In this document: positions 24,633-32,845 of the stretch, piece after piece
Layout: each line of letters starts with the position of its first letter
Numbering within the stretch: the first letter of the stretch is position 1
NCBI RefSeq assembly: GCF_016863655.1
Contig: NZ_BOPH01000053.1
Coordinates: 1 to 64,000, forward strand
Direction: 5' to 3'
DNA length: 64,000 nt
From: Virgisporangium ochraceum
GTDB lineage: Bacteria > Actinomycetota > Actinomycetes > Mycobacteriales > Micromonosporaceae
Notes under the pieces: model-generated
Told to the model about the DNA's origin: nothing
Databases searched by the model: none
Seen by the model: only the letters and a program-made list of their open reading frames with translations
Program-made: the position numbers and the translations under genes

Positions 24633-25187
24633 ATGGACGACGGTGACGACATCGAGGACCGGCAGTCGTCCACTCCGACCAACCCCGCAGACAACCAGAC
24701 GGCTCGCGACCTCGAGTTCGAGATGTTCTACAAGAGCGAGATGCCGAAGGTGGTGGCCTTCCTCATGGTCCAGGGCGGCCGCGCGCCCACCGCCACCGAG
24801 ATCGCCCAGGAGGCGATGCTCGAGGCATACCGCCAGTGGGACGTGATCGACCAGCCCAGGGCGTGGGTGCGCAGGGTCGCCAGCCGGATGTGGTGGCGCG
24901 CACGCGAGACCGAGCGGGCTGAGCGGCCGCAGGACGCACTCCCCGAGTCCGGTCCCCTCCTGACCGACGACGCCGCGGCCGAGATCGAGGCCCGGCACAC
25001 CTTCCTCGCCATGACGCGGCAACTGCCCGCGGCCCAGCGGGAGGTGATGGCCTGGACCTACGACGGCTACCGGCCCACCGAGATCGCCGCCCTCATCAGC
25101 AAGCCTCCGGCGACCGTCCGGTCGGTGCTGCGCCAGGCGCGTGAGGCGCTGAGATCCCAGAACCCGTCGGTCGAGGAGGCACCATGA
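24633..25187 (+). CDS. ECF-type RNA polymerase sigma factor
   Basis: 184 residues, starting at ATG 24633 with AGGAG six bases upstream; a GTG 42 bp earlier lacks this. Region 2 (FEMFYKSEMPKVVAFLMVQGGRAPTATEIAQEAMLEAYRQWDVIDQPRAWVRRVASRMWW) and region 4 (LPAAQREVMAWTYDGYRPTEIAALISKPPATVRSVLRQAREALR) are both present, with no extra domains. It directs transcription of a regulon I cannot define. The stop overlaps the next gene (ATGA), a membrane protein that is probably its antagonist. Confidence 0.9.
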   Translation: MDDGDDIEDRQSSTPTNPADNQTARDLEFEMFYKSEMPKVVAFLMVQGGRAPTATEIAQEAMLEAYRQWDVIDQPRAWVRRVASRMWWRARETERAERPQDALPESGPLLTDDAAAEIEARHTFLAMTRQLPAAQREVMAWTYDGYRPTEIAALISKPPATVRSVLRQAREALRSQNPSVEEAP

Positions 25188-26173
25188 GCAGCCCCGCGAC
25201 GGAACCGTCCGCAACGGTCCCCTCCACGCCGGAACATGCCGACCTGGTGCGGCACCTCGGTCTCATGCTGGACACACGCTCCGGGCTGGCCCGCATTCTC
25301 GACGCTGCCGGCTCCGGTCACCTCGACCGGGCCACCGAACGGGCCGACCGTGCCGGACCGGCGGTGCCGTACGACGACGCCCACGCCGCTCTCGGCGCGG
25401 ACCTTGCCGCGACCATCCGCCTGGCCGACGGCGCGGCGCACATCCTCGCCGACGCCGGCCCCCACAACGCCCTTCTCGACGACCTGGCAACGAGGGTCGA
25501 CACCCGTCGCGGACTCGCAGCGATCCGCAGCGCCGCCGCCGGCCGGATCCCGGTTTCGCCCGACGACCTGCTGAGGACGGAACGCTCCACAACCGACCCT
25601 GCCGACGGCGGCGCCACGAACCGCAGGCTCGCCGGCAGGCCACGTCACCGCACGCCGGGCCCGTTCGCCCGCCGGAAGGTCCGTCTGGCAGCTGCCGCCG
25701 GTTGCGCGTTGGTGGTCGTGGTGGCGGCGGCGGTCGCCGCCGCAATGGTGGGGTCCGCGGGTTCGCAACCGGACGACGCACGGCCGGCAACGACCGTCGG
25801 GGCCGAGCGGGGCGGACCCGGCGTGCCGGACGGCAGCGAGAACGCATCGCTGCGACCTCCAACGCACCCGCCTGCGGTCGAAGCTCCCGGGACCGGCAAC
25901 CTGGTCTCGGACACTCCTGCCGGCGGCCCCACGGGTCCCACGCCGGTCTCCGTGAGCCAGCAGATCCACGGCAACTCGGTGACGATGCAGTGCCGCGGCG
26001 CCATCGCCCAACTCGTGGCAGCCAACACCGCCGACGGATGGGCGCTCACCCGCATCAATCCCGGGCCGGCAGAACTGGTCGGAGTCAGGTTCGAGTCGAC
26101 GTCCCAGCCCCCGTACCAGGTGACCGTCCGGGGCCGGTGCGAAGGAGGCTCGCCCCGTCTCGAAGTCTCCTGA
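25184..26173 (+). CDS. membrane protein, putative anti-sigma factor
   Basis: 329 residues. The cytoplasmic ~165 residues are Ala/Asp-rich and helical, with no recognised anti-sigma zinc motif. A single membrane helix (about 168-190, AAAAGCALVVVVAAAVAAAMVG) follows a basic stop FARRKVRL. The extracytoplasmic part is Pro/Gly-rich, then a compact domain of about 80 residues with two Cys (MQCRGAIAQL...VRGRCEGG). Four-nt overlap with the ECF sigma gene and this topology suggest a transmembrane regulator of that sigma factor; this is inference. Confidence 0.7.
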   Translation: MSSPATEPSATVPSTPEHADLVRHLGLMLDTRSGLARILDAAGSGHLDRATERADRAGPAVPYDDAHAALGADLAATIRLADGAAHILADAGPHNALLDDLATRVDTRRGLAAIRSAAAGRIPVSPDDLLRTERSTTDPADGGATNRRLAGRPRHRTPGPFARRKVRLAAAAGCALVVVVAAAVAAAMVGSAGSQPDDARPATTVGAERGGPGVPDGSENASLRPPTHPPAVEAPGTGNLVSDTPAGGPTGPTPVSVSQQIHGNSVTMQCRGAIAQLVAANTADGWALTRINPGPAELVGVRFESTSQPPYQVTVRGRCEGGSPRLEVS

Positions 26174-26246
26174 GGGTCCGCTGTAGGAGGCCGCATCATC
26201 CGGTGACCACCGCCACCATCGGTAGCACCGGCGCGAGCCGTCGGAG

Positions 26247-26426
26247 TCAAGTCAGAAGAGCGACCACAGCGACGACCGCGACCACCACCACGGCCAGGAG
26301 AAGAAGAGCCCACCTCGGGACCGCCCTCCGGGGCCGCGGTGGGCCCAGGTAGAACTGCCCCGAGGTGTCCGGGGTGGGTGGCAACGGGTGGTACCCGTGG
26401 CGGGGAGGCTCCGGAGGACTGGTCAC
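26247..26426 (-). CDS. 59-residue tail-anchored membrane protein
   Basis: Short frame from GTG. The Pro-rich N-terminus (VTSPPEPPRHGYHPLPPTPD) continues to a basic RPRRAVPRW stop and a C-terminal hydrophobic run of about 20 residues (ALLLLAVVVVAVVAVVALLT) that ends the protein. Proline-rich/one-helix proteins of this form are common in actinobacteria. Function unknown. Codon use is like that of the neighbours. It is convergent with the putative anti-sigma gene. Confidence 0.5.
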   Translation of the reverse strand: MTSPPEPPRHGYHPLPPTPDTSGQFYLGPPRPRRAVPRWALLLLAVVVVAVVAVVALLT

Positions 26427-26544
26427 CCGCCGAGTGTGACGTCGGGCGACCGGCCGGTCACTCGGATGATCGGACCATGAGGCAGGCTATCCACCGGTGG
26501 GCCGGGCGGATACGACCCGGCCCGCCCGGCTCGACCACACCGAC

Positions 26545-26904
26545 TCAGAAGTACGAGCAGTACACGACCTTGTCCTTCAGGCGCGAACTGCGGAACGCCG
26601 CCCAGAACGTGCCCGGGCAGGTGTAGGTGACGGTGCCGATGCCGGACTTCCACGGCGTCCAGAAGCAGCTGCCGTCCCACTCGTTGCACACGTTGATCTC
26701 CAGCGTGAGCGTCAGGCCCTGCGGCACCTCGTAGTTCACGCAGTCCTTGTAGGCGGTGGCGATGATGGTCTGTGCCGGCTTCACGGTGTCGACCTCGGTC
26801 CAGCAGTTCACCGCCGCCGGACCCGCCGACGCAGGTGCGGAGACCGGGATGGCGAAGGCCGCGGCCGCGGCGATGAGCACGGCGAGTCGGGTCAGGAGTT
26901 TCAT
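26545..26904 (-). CDS. small secreted cysteine-containing protein
   Basis: 119 residues with a clear Sec signal peptide (MKLLTRLAVLIAAAAAFAIPVSAPASAG, cleavage near 27). The mature domain of about 90 residues is Trp/Tyr-rich and has five Cys (NCWTEVD, YKDCVNYE, NVCNEWDGSCFW, YTCPGTF, then YCSYF), so disulfides are likely. No family is recognised. The ATG has GAGGAG nine bases upstream (26913-26918). Confidence 0.75.
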   Translation of the reverse strand: MKLLTRLAVLIAAAAAFAIPVSAPASAGPAAVNCWTEVDTVKPAQTIIATAYKDCVNYEVPQGLTLTLEINVCNEWDGSCFWTPWKSGIGTVTYTCPGTFWAAFRSSRLKDKVVYCSYF

Positions 26905-27014
26905 GTGCGCTCTCCTCATGGTGGTTGACAACGCCAGCCAGGAGAGCAGAGCCGACGCCCACCGCTCCATACGGAGTTCTGCGTAGCCCCACGCGCGCCA
27001 GCCGGCCGCGTGGG

Positions 27015-27491
27015 CTACGCGCGGCGCCCGGCGAGGAAGCGGAGCAGCCGCACCCACACCGACCACTGTGGACGGTCTCCGGCCACGCCGAGGTTGCGGG
27101 CCGCGGTGGCCAGGCTGTCCTCGATGAGCGCGTCGTGCAGCGGCCGGTAGATCAGCGGCCACGTCAGCCGCGCGCGGCCGCGTGGTTCGAGGACCAGCGA
27201 GTGCCGGAGCAGGCAGCCGCCGTCCGGCGCGGCGAGCGCCTCGTACTCGTGGTACCCGTGGAAGCCGGCCGGTCCCCGGAACCCGAACCGCACGCGCCGG
27301 CCGGGTTCGTAGTCCCGCACGTCGTAGCGCACCGGGCCGTGCCCACCGACCGCGCCGACGCCCAGCGGCCGGTCGAAGCGTTGCGCCGGCCACCGGTCGT
27401 GCGGCCAGAGCCGGTCGTCGGAGCCGCTCAGCGTGTCGATCAGCGCGCCGGCCGCCGACGGGAGGGTCCGTTCGTGCACGTTGAGAATCAC
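27015..27491 (-). CDS. SRPBCC-type ligand-binding protein
   Basis: 158 residues. Begins VILNVHERTLPSAAGALIDTL, with a helix-grip pattern of strands and a long C-terminal helix (LIYRPLHDALIEDSLATAARNLG) as in the SRPBCC/polyketide-cyclase superfamily, whose members bind hydrophobic ligands in a central cavity. The GTG start is the last three bases of one arm of a 30-bp palindrome shared with the divergent TetR gene, so it is very probably that regulator's target. The transcript appears leaderless. Confidence 0.75.
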   Translation of the reverse strand: MILNVHERTLPSAAGALIDTLSGSDDRLWPHDRWPAQRFDRPLGVGAVGGHGPVRYDVRDYEPGRRVRFGFRGPAGFHGYHEYEALAAPDGGCLLRHSLVLEPRGRARLTWPLIYRPLHDALIEDSLATAARNLGVAGDRPQWSVWVRLLRFLAGRRA

Positions 27492-27508
27492 GAACTAGAG
27501 AGTACTCT
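27481..27508 (+). promoter_or_regulatory. candidate promoter of tetR gene
   Basis: TTGAGA (27481-27486), then a 16-nt spacer and TACTCT (27503-27508), seven bases before the GTG at 27516. The -35 lies inside the divergent SRPBCC coding region. With this spacing transcription would start at or next to the GTG, making the mRNA leaderless. The palindrome puts an identical TACTCT on the minus strand (27499-27504), for which I find no good -35. Confidence 0.45.
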
Positions 27509-27518
27509 CTAGTTCGTG
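27489..27518. promoter_or_regulatory. perfect 30-bp palindrome, TetR operator candidate
   Basis: CACGAACTAGAGAGT (27489-27503) is the exact reverse complement of 27504-27518. The first three bases are the GTG start of the leftward SRPBCC gene and the last three the GTG start of the rightward TetR gene. A dimeric TetR repressor bound here would cover both start regions and both -10 elements, giving joint autoregulation. Binding by this TetR is inference. Confidence 0.8.
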
Positions 27519-28079
27519 CCGCAGCCTACCAAGCACTCCGCGGATGTGATGCTCGACGCTGTGCGGGCCCTGGTGCTCGAGGGCGGCCCGGCCGCGGCGT
27601 CGGCCCGCGCGGTCTGCCTGTCCACCGGCGCGTCCAGCGGCTCGGTGTACCACCGCTTCCCGCGCCGCGACGACCTCGTGGCCGCGGCCTGGCTGCGCGC
27701 GCAGGACCGGTTTCTCGACGCGTACCTCATCGCGCTCGACCCGCCGTCGGCCACGACCGGCGTCGCGGCCGCGGTCACCGTGCTCACCTGGTGCCGCGAC
27801 TCCCCCGACGATGCCCGCCTCCTCCTGCGGTACGCGCTGCACGACCTGCTCCGCGGCGACGTCTCGCCGGCGCTCGCCGAGCGCGCCGGGGCCAACCAGC
27901 GCGCCGTCGGCGCCGCCCTCCGGTCGCTGGCGACCGCAACGGGTCTCCGGCCGCGCGACGTGGCGCTCGCGGTGGTCGACCTTCCGTACGCGGTGGCGCG
28001 CCGTGCCCTGCAGGGCACGGGCGTTCCGACCGCCGGCGACGTCCGCGCCCTGCGCCGCGCGGTCACGCGCCTGATCTGA
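27516..28079 (+). CDS. TetR-family transcriptional regulator
   Basis: 187 residues. N-terminal helix-turn-helix (VMLDAVRALVLEGGPAAASARAVCLSTGASSGSVYHRFPRRDDLVAAAW) is the standard TetR DNA-binding domain, with SSGSVYHRF as recognition region. The C-terminal ligand domain is divergent. The GTG start is fixed by the length of the helix before the HTH and coincides with the end of the 30-bp palindrome. It probably represses itself and the divergent SRPBCC gene in response to a small hydrophobic ligand. Confidence 0.92.
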   Translation: MPQPTKHSADVMLDAVRALVLEGGPAAASARAVCLSTGASSGSVYHRFPRRDDLVAAAWLRAQDRFLDAYLIALDPPSATTGVAAAVTVLTWCRDSPDDARLLLRYALHDLLRGDVSPALAERAGANQRAVGAALRSLATATGLRPRDVALAVVDLPYAVARRALQGTGVPTAGDVRALRRAVTRLI

Positions 28080-28262
28080 CACGGCGGTGACGTGGGACGT
28101 GGCCGTTGCCGACGCTGTCGACCCGCATCGTCGAGATAGGTGGCCGAACGCGTACCACCCGTTCCTCGAGTACGGCGAGAACCCGTGCTACCGCCCGGTT
28201 TCCTGACTTCTTCCGGTTGCCGGCGGGCTGTATCGTTCCTCCGGGGTACACGGGGGTGACCG

Positions 28263-29804
28263 ATGGAGACGTCGACAGACGTGGTGGTGCTGGGCGTTCC
28301 GGCCCGGTTCCGGATCATCGGGTGGGTCATGATCGCGGTGACCCTCGTCGGGGTCGCGGGGACCGCCTGGCTCATCTTCAACGGCGGCGCGGTGATGGCC
28401 TTCCTGGCATTCCCGCTCCTCGTTCTCGTCTTCCCACTGTGGACGGTGCTGCCGAACGTCTTCGGCAACCGCGCGTCGCGGATCGACGCCGACGGAATCC
28501 TGACGAGGATCCGCCCGTGGGACCGGCGACGCACCCGCATCCCGTGGACCGACGTGTCCGGGGTGTGGGTGGCGCCCATCGGCCAGCTTCGCTATCTGCA
28601 CGTCGGGCTCCGCGACCCGGCCCGGTACATCACCGGCGGACGGCTTCGGCGCACGACCCTGGAGACCCTGCTCGACGCGCACGGCACGCCGGTACCGGTC
28701 TACCTCCACGGCGACGAGGAACCCGCGCTCGCCGCGGTCGAGTGGTTCTCCCGCGAGACGGTTCCGGTTCTCGACGGGTGCCCCGTGCCCGACGGCCGGC
28801 CGGAGACCGAACCCGCTCCGGTGCCGCGCCGGGAGTACCGGGCCGCACCGCGCGCCCTGGTGCTACCCGCGGCGCTGCTGTCGACCGCCGTCGCCCTCGG
28901 CTGGCTGGGCTGGACCAGCATGCTGTTCTCGCTGGTCGGGTTCGCGGCCTGTCCCCTCCTGTTCGCCCTCCTCATGGTGCTGCGCCTGCCCGGCCGCACC
29001 GTTCTCGACGGATCCGGGTTCACCGTGGGCGACCGGCACCTGCCGTGGTCCGACATCGCCCTCGTCCGGTTCGTCGCGGCCGGTCCGGTGGGGTGGGTGC
29101 AGATCGTGCGGCACCAGGGCGAGACGCTGCTCGCGCGCGGCCTGGTCGACCAGCCGCCGCGGGACCCGCGCTACACCGCCCGGCTCGCCGAGGTGGAGGC
29201 CGCCTGTGCGGGCCGGGTCGGGGTCGCCCGGCGGCGGCAGGGCCAGCTGGGCGCCCTGATCCTCATCGCCCTCCTGCCCGTGGCCCTGGCCGTGCTCCAA
29301 CTGGTGACCGTCGACCGGCCGTGGCGCGACCGGCCGTGGTGGCCGGGCGTCGAGGTCGCCACCGTCACACCCGACCCCTGCGCGGCACTGTCCACTGTGG
29401 AGGCCCGACGGCTGGTGCCCGACGGTGCGCCGCGGGCCGCGTCCGACGACGCCGGCTCACCGTCCCGGCTGTGCCGGCTGGGCAGCGGCGTACCGCAGCT
29501 CGAGGTCGGGATCGACCGGGCGAGCTACGGCGACCTGATCGCCGAGGGCAGGGACGACTTCGACCGGGCGCGCCGGCTCGGACCCGGGGTCGAGCCTGTT
29601 CCGGGTCTCGGCGAGGAGGCCTTCGCGGGCACGTACGGCGCGTCGATCGTCCGGGTCGTCGCGCGGCGGGGCAACGTCGTGGTCGAGGTCCTGTTCACCC
29701 CGGGCGAAGCGGGATCCGACCGGGGGACGCCCGCGTACGCCGCCAACGAAGCGGCGGCGATCGAGGTCGCCCGGGCGGCCGTCGACGCGGTCGACCTGCG
29801 CTGA
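28263..29804 (+). CDS. membrane protein with two PH-like modules and extracytoplasmic domain
   Basis: 513 residues. Two hydrophobic helices (about 16-60) precede a first PH-like module (residues ~75-160, RIDADGILTRIRPWDRRRTRIPWTDVSGVW), then two more helices (~200-240) and a second module (LDGSGFTVGDRHLPWSDIALVRF). A further helix (~330-350) leads to a C-terminal domain beginning TPDPCAALSTVEARRLVP...SRLCRLG, which resembles DUF3558-type lipoprotein domains with a Cys pair. The internal duplication is clear. Function unknown. The start is ATG; upstream 28080-28262 shows no gene. Confidence 0.7.
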   Translation: METSTDVVVLGVPARFRIIGWVMIAVTLVGVAGTAWLIFNGGAVMAFLAFPLLVLVFPLWTVLPNVFGNRASRIDADGILTRIRPWDRRRTRIPWTDVSGVWVAPIGQLRYLHVGLRDPARYITGGRLRRTTLETLLDAHGTPVPVYLHGDEEPALAAVEWFSRETVPVLDGCPVPDGRPETEPAPVPRREYRAAPRALVLPAALLSTAVALGWLGWTSMLFSLVGFAACPLLFALLMVLRLPGRTVLDGSGFTVGDRHLPWSDIALVRFVAAGPVGWVQIVRHQGETLLARGLVDQPPRDPRYTARLAEVEAACAGRVGVARRRQGQLGALILIALLPVALAVLQLVTVDRPWRDRPWWPGVEVATVTPDPCAALSTVEARRLVPDGAPRAASDDAGSPSRLCRLGSGVPQLEVGIDRASYGDLIAEGRDDFDRARRLGPGVEPVPGLGEEAFAGTYGASIVRVVARRGNVVVEVLFTPGEAGSDRGTPAYAANEAAAIEVARAAVDAVDLR

Positions 29805-29826
29805 CGGACCTACCGCGCCGGCCCGG

Positions 29827-32187
29827 CTATCCCCGCTGGGACACGTGGTACGTGCGCACGTTCGGGTCGGCGGCGAGCTGCGCCCGCGTGTACTTGACCG
29901 TGTCCCAGCCCTTGCCCGAGAACAGCCGCGTCTGGTCGGCGTAGTAGGGCGAGTTCGGGTTCGACGACTGCGAGTACGTGAGGATCTGCCGGCCCGACGG
30001 GCCGCCGCGGCCGAACGACACCGCCATCACGTACGACGTGCCGTGCACCACCTTCGGGTAGCCGACACCCCTCACGAGCGGCGCGGTGATCACGTTGAAC
30101 GTTCCGGTCTGCCCGAGGTCGCCGTGGATCGGGATGCGTTCCGTTCCCCGGGGTTCGGTCTGCACGGCGCCCAGCGGCGCGTCGAGCGGCACGCCGGCGA
30201 GGCGCTGCACCGCGCCGGCGAGCGCGGTGCGCACCCGCGGGTCGTCGACGGCGAGCCGGCGCGGCGTGTACACCGGGTCGCTGACCTGGAAGGGATCGCC
30301 GAACCGCAGCCCGCCCGCGAGGGTGAACTCGCGGAACACCGGCACGCCCCGGCTGTTCAGGTCGGCGCGCAGGTCCCACTGCCGCAGCACGGCGCACGCG
30401 GCCGTCAGGTCGACGCTCGCGCCGTCGGAGGCCGTCGCGGCCGGGTTGTCGGTGCAGAGCCGGACGAGGTCGTCGCGGACCAGCTCGGCGCCGTAGACGC
30501 GGTTGTCGAGGGTGACCTCCCACAGCGACTGCGGGGTGAACCCGCGGCCCGGCCGGCCGTCGGTGCCGGCGATGCGCTTCTGCACCTGCTCCAGGCCGAC
30601 ACGCGTGCGCAGGCTGCGCGGCGTGCCCTCGTTGCCGATGACGCGCGGGTAGCCGGTCAGCGGCTGCGCCGGGTTGGCCAGCCAGTAGCTGTCGTTGGAG
30701 TTGGTGACGTAGTCGGCGCGGACGAGCACCGGCAGCCGCCCCGGGCCGAGGATGCCGGGAGCCGCCGCGTCCCGGTCGGCGCCCAGGGCACACGCGGTAC
30801 GCGAGCCGTCCAGCACGGCCTGCCCGCTGGTGGCGTACAGGTCGCGGTACGGCGCGTCGATGCAGGCCGCGGCGAGCTCGTCGGTGACCCGCGGCACCAC
30901 CGAGTGGTCACCGTAGAGCGCCGTGCCCGTCGAGTCCGCGGCGATCACGTTGACCCACGGCAGGAACTGGTGCCGGTCGAGCACCTCCCGGAGGTCGCGG
31001 ACGGACCGCGCCTGCCCCATCCGCAGCCACCCGTCGAGCGAGCGGTTGTTGGTGGTGTTGCTGTCGGTGATCGCGTACGCGGTGGTGGCGGTCCACGGGA
31101 ACGCCCCGGGCACGACGACCACGGGGCCGTACCGGGTGTCGTGGAACGTCCGGCTGACCGGGGTACCGGCCGCCGTCCGCACCGTCACGGTGCGCGTCCT
31201 CATCCGCTCCGGGCGGCCGTCGACGAGGTAGGACGTCGGATCGCCCGGCACGAGCGTCAGGCGGTGCCACACGAACCGCCGCGCGGTGGAGACGGTGTGG
31301 CTCCAGCCGACTGTGGCGTTGTGCCCGATCTCGACGACCGGGTCGCCGATCAGCGCGGCGCCCTCGACGTCGTAGACGCCCGGGATGCGCAGGTGCATGC
31401 GGTAGAAGCGCTCCGCGCCGTCCCACGGGAAGTGCGGGTTCGCCAGCACCATGCCGCCGCCGCCGACCGTCGCGCCGCGGCCGAGCCCGTAGGCGTTGCT
31501 GCCCGCGGTCGCCACAGCGGGGTCGGTGGCGGCGAGCACGGCGGCCGGGTCCGGCACCGGCGCCGGCTGGGCACCGGCCGACTGGGCACCGGCCGCCGGG
31601 GGCTCCGCCGCGACGATCCCGTCGAGCAGCGCGGCGGAGCTGGCGCGCACGATGCTCGCCCAGTTCGCCCGCCACATGTCGAGCTCGGTGAGGGGACGCA
31701 CCCACGGCTTGCCCCGGCACGCCGGATCGCTGATCCCGTTCACCCCGACCCGCCGCAGATGACCGTTGTACCCGGCCACGAACCCGCGCACGAGGTCGCG
31801 GGCCTGCCGGGAGGGCGCGTCGACACCGTCGGGCCGGCCGTCGAGCCAGCGCTCGGCGACACGGTCGTCCTTCGCCTTGCCGTAGAAGAGGTCGCTGCGC
31901 ACGTTCGCGTCGGCCGGACCGGTGCCGCCCAGGTACCGCGACCGCTGCGCGTCGACGGTGAGGACGCGGTCGGCGATGACGCAGATGTTGTCCTCGGCCT
32001 GGACGTGGCCGACCCCGAAGCCGAGGCTCGCGAAGCTGCTCGCGGTGATGTGGGGAACACCGTACGAGGCGCGCTCGATCGTGGCCCGCAGCTGCGGTCC
32101 CCGGTCGGACGCGACCGCCGGGGCCGGCCCGGCCAGCACCAGCGCCGCCGCGCCGGTAGCCACGATCCGCACGCACAATCCGGCCAT
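29827..32187 (-). CDS. aac: aculeacin A acylase-like penicillin acylase family enzyme
   Basis: 786 residues, the same length as aculeacin A acylase of Actinoplanes utahensis as I recall it, with long near-identical stretches (IERASYGVPHITA, VQAEDNICVIA, SNAYGLG, MVLANPHFPW, IGHN, HTVSTARRFVWHRL). Sec signal peptide to about residue 27. A single precursor is cleaved into alpha and beta chains; Ser230 in TAG-SNAYGLG would become the N-terminal nucleophile. Known members deacylate cyclic lipopeptides (echinocandins) and some acyl-homoserine lactones. The ATG has GAGGAGG upstream. It stands alone on its strand; the biological substrate is unknown. Confidence 0.92.
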   Translation of the reverse strand: MAGLCVRIVATGAAALVLAGPAPAVASDRGPQLRATIERASYGVPHITASSFASLGFGVGHVQAEDNICVIADRVLTVDAQRSRYLGGTGPADANVRSDLFYGKAKDDRVAERWLDGRPDGVDAPSRQARDLVRGFVAGYNGHLRRVGVNGISDPACRGKPWVRPLTELDMWRANWASIVRASSAALLDGIVAAEPPAAGAQSAGAQPAPVPDPAAVLAATDPAVATAGSNAYGLGRGATVGGGGMVLANPHFPWDGAERFYRMHLRIPGVYDVEGAALIGDPVVEIGHNATVGWSHTVSTARRFVWHRLTLVPGDPTSYLVDGRPERMRTRTVTVRTAAGTPVSRTFHDTRYGPVVVVPGAFPWTATTAYAITDSNTTNNRSLDGWLRMGQARSVRDLREVLDRHQFLPWVNVIAADSTGTALYGDHSVVPRVTDELAAACIDAPYRDLYATSGQAVLDGSRTACALGADRDAAAPGILGPGRLPVLVRADYVTNSNDSYWLANPAQPLTGYPRVIGNEGTPRSLRTRVGLEQVQKRIAGTDGRPGRGFTPQSLWEVTLDNRVYGAELVRDDLVRLCTDNPAATASDGASVDLTAACAVLRQWDLRADLNSRGVPVFREFTLAGGLRFGDPFQVSDPVYTPRRLAVDDPRVRTALAGAVQRLAGVPLDAPLGAVQTEPRGTERIPIHGDLGQTGTFNVITAPLVRGVGYPKVVHGTSYVMAVSFGRGGPSGRQILTYSQSSNPNSPYYADQTRLFSGKGWDTVKYTRAQLAADPNVRTYHVSQRG

Positions 32188-32308
32188 CCAAACCTCCTCG
32201 CCCCCGTGACGGTTCGCCTAGTGAGTTACCACGAGACAGGTCCATGTGTCGATGACGGCCGTCGAAACCGGTGGAGAAGTCCGGGTCCTCCCTGGTACGA
32301 AGCTCCCG

Positions 32309-32845
32309 ATGAGTCGCACTCTGCGTACCGATCCGTACCCGCTGCGAGCCGCGCGCCGGAGCGCCGGCCACCGCGTCGAGATCCGGGTGTGCCGGCCGCG
32401 CCCCGGGTTCCACCATCCGGCCAGCGCGGCCGACGTCGCGCGGCTGCTGGAGTTCTTCGGTCCGACGGCGCGCTACGGGCTGCGCCGGGTCGAACTGCGC
32501 CAGCAGGCGGCCACCACCGGGATCGCGCTCGGCGGGTACGTGCCGCCCGGGGTCGTCGTCCTGCTCGAACAACCCGACCCGCCGTGGTTCGTCGCCGGGC
32601 GGCTGTCCGACGGGGCCGCCGAGCGGCTGCGGCGCGCCGGTGCGCGGGTCACCGCCACGTGGTCCACGACCCGGGTCGACTGGGACGGCCCGGCGCTGCG
32701 CGACTTCGTCCTCTTCGACGGGCTCATGCACGAGATCGGCCATCACCTCCTCGACCACACCGACCGCCGGATGCGCACCGCCGACCACGAACGCCGCGCC
32801 GACGCCCACGCCGTGCGCTGCCGGCAGCGGTGGGCCGCGCGGTGA
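32309..32845 (+). CDS. HExxH-motif protein, putative metallopeptidase
   Basis: 178 residues from ATG 32309; starts at 32246 or 32252 are also open and would add about 20 residues. The motif HEIGHHLLDH (HExxHxxxxH) near residue 146 is a zinc-binding metallopeptidase signature, followed by RMRTADHERRADAHAVR, a likely third-ligand region. Otherwise no family is recognised. It may be a small peptidase or a defunct one. The stop overlaps the next gene's GTG (GTGA). Confidence 0.65.
   Translation: MSRTLRTDPYPLRAARRSAGHRVEIRVCRPRPGFHHPASAADVARLLEFFGPTARYGLRRVELRQQAATTGIALGGYVPPGVVVLLEQPDPPWFVAGRLSDGAAERLRRAGARVTATWSTTRVDWDGPALRDFVLFDGLMHEIGHHLLDHTDRRMRTADHERRADAHAVRCRQRWAAR

Noticed and set aside
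29845..32841. Very long open frame on the plus strand opposite the acylase, running into the TrmH-like gene
   Set aside because: It is an antisense shadow of GC-rich coding DNA: composition is Arg/Val/Gly-rich without domains. Only the part from 32842 on has homology.
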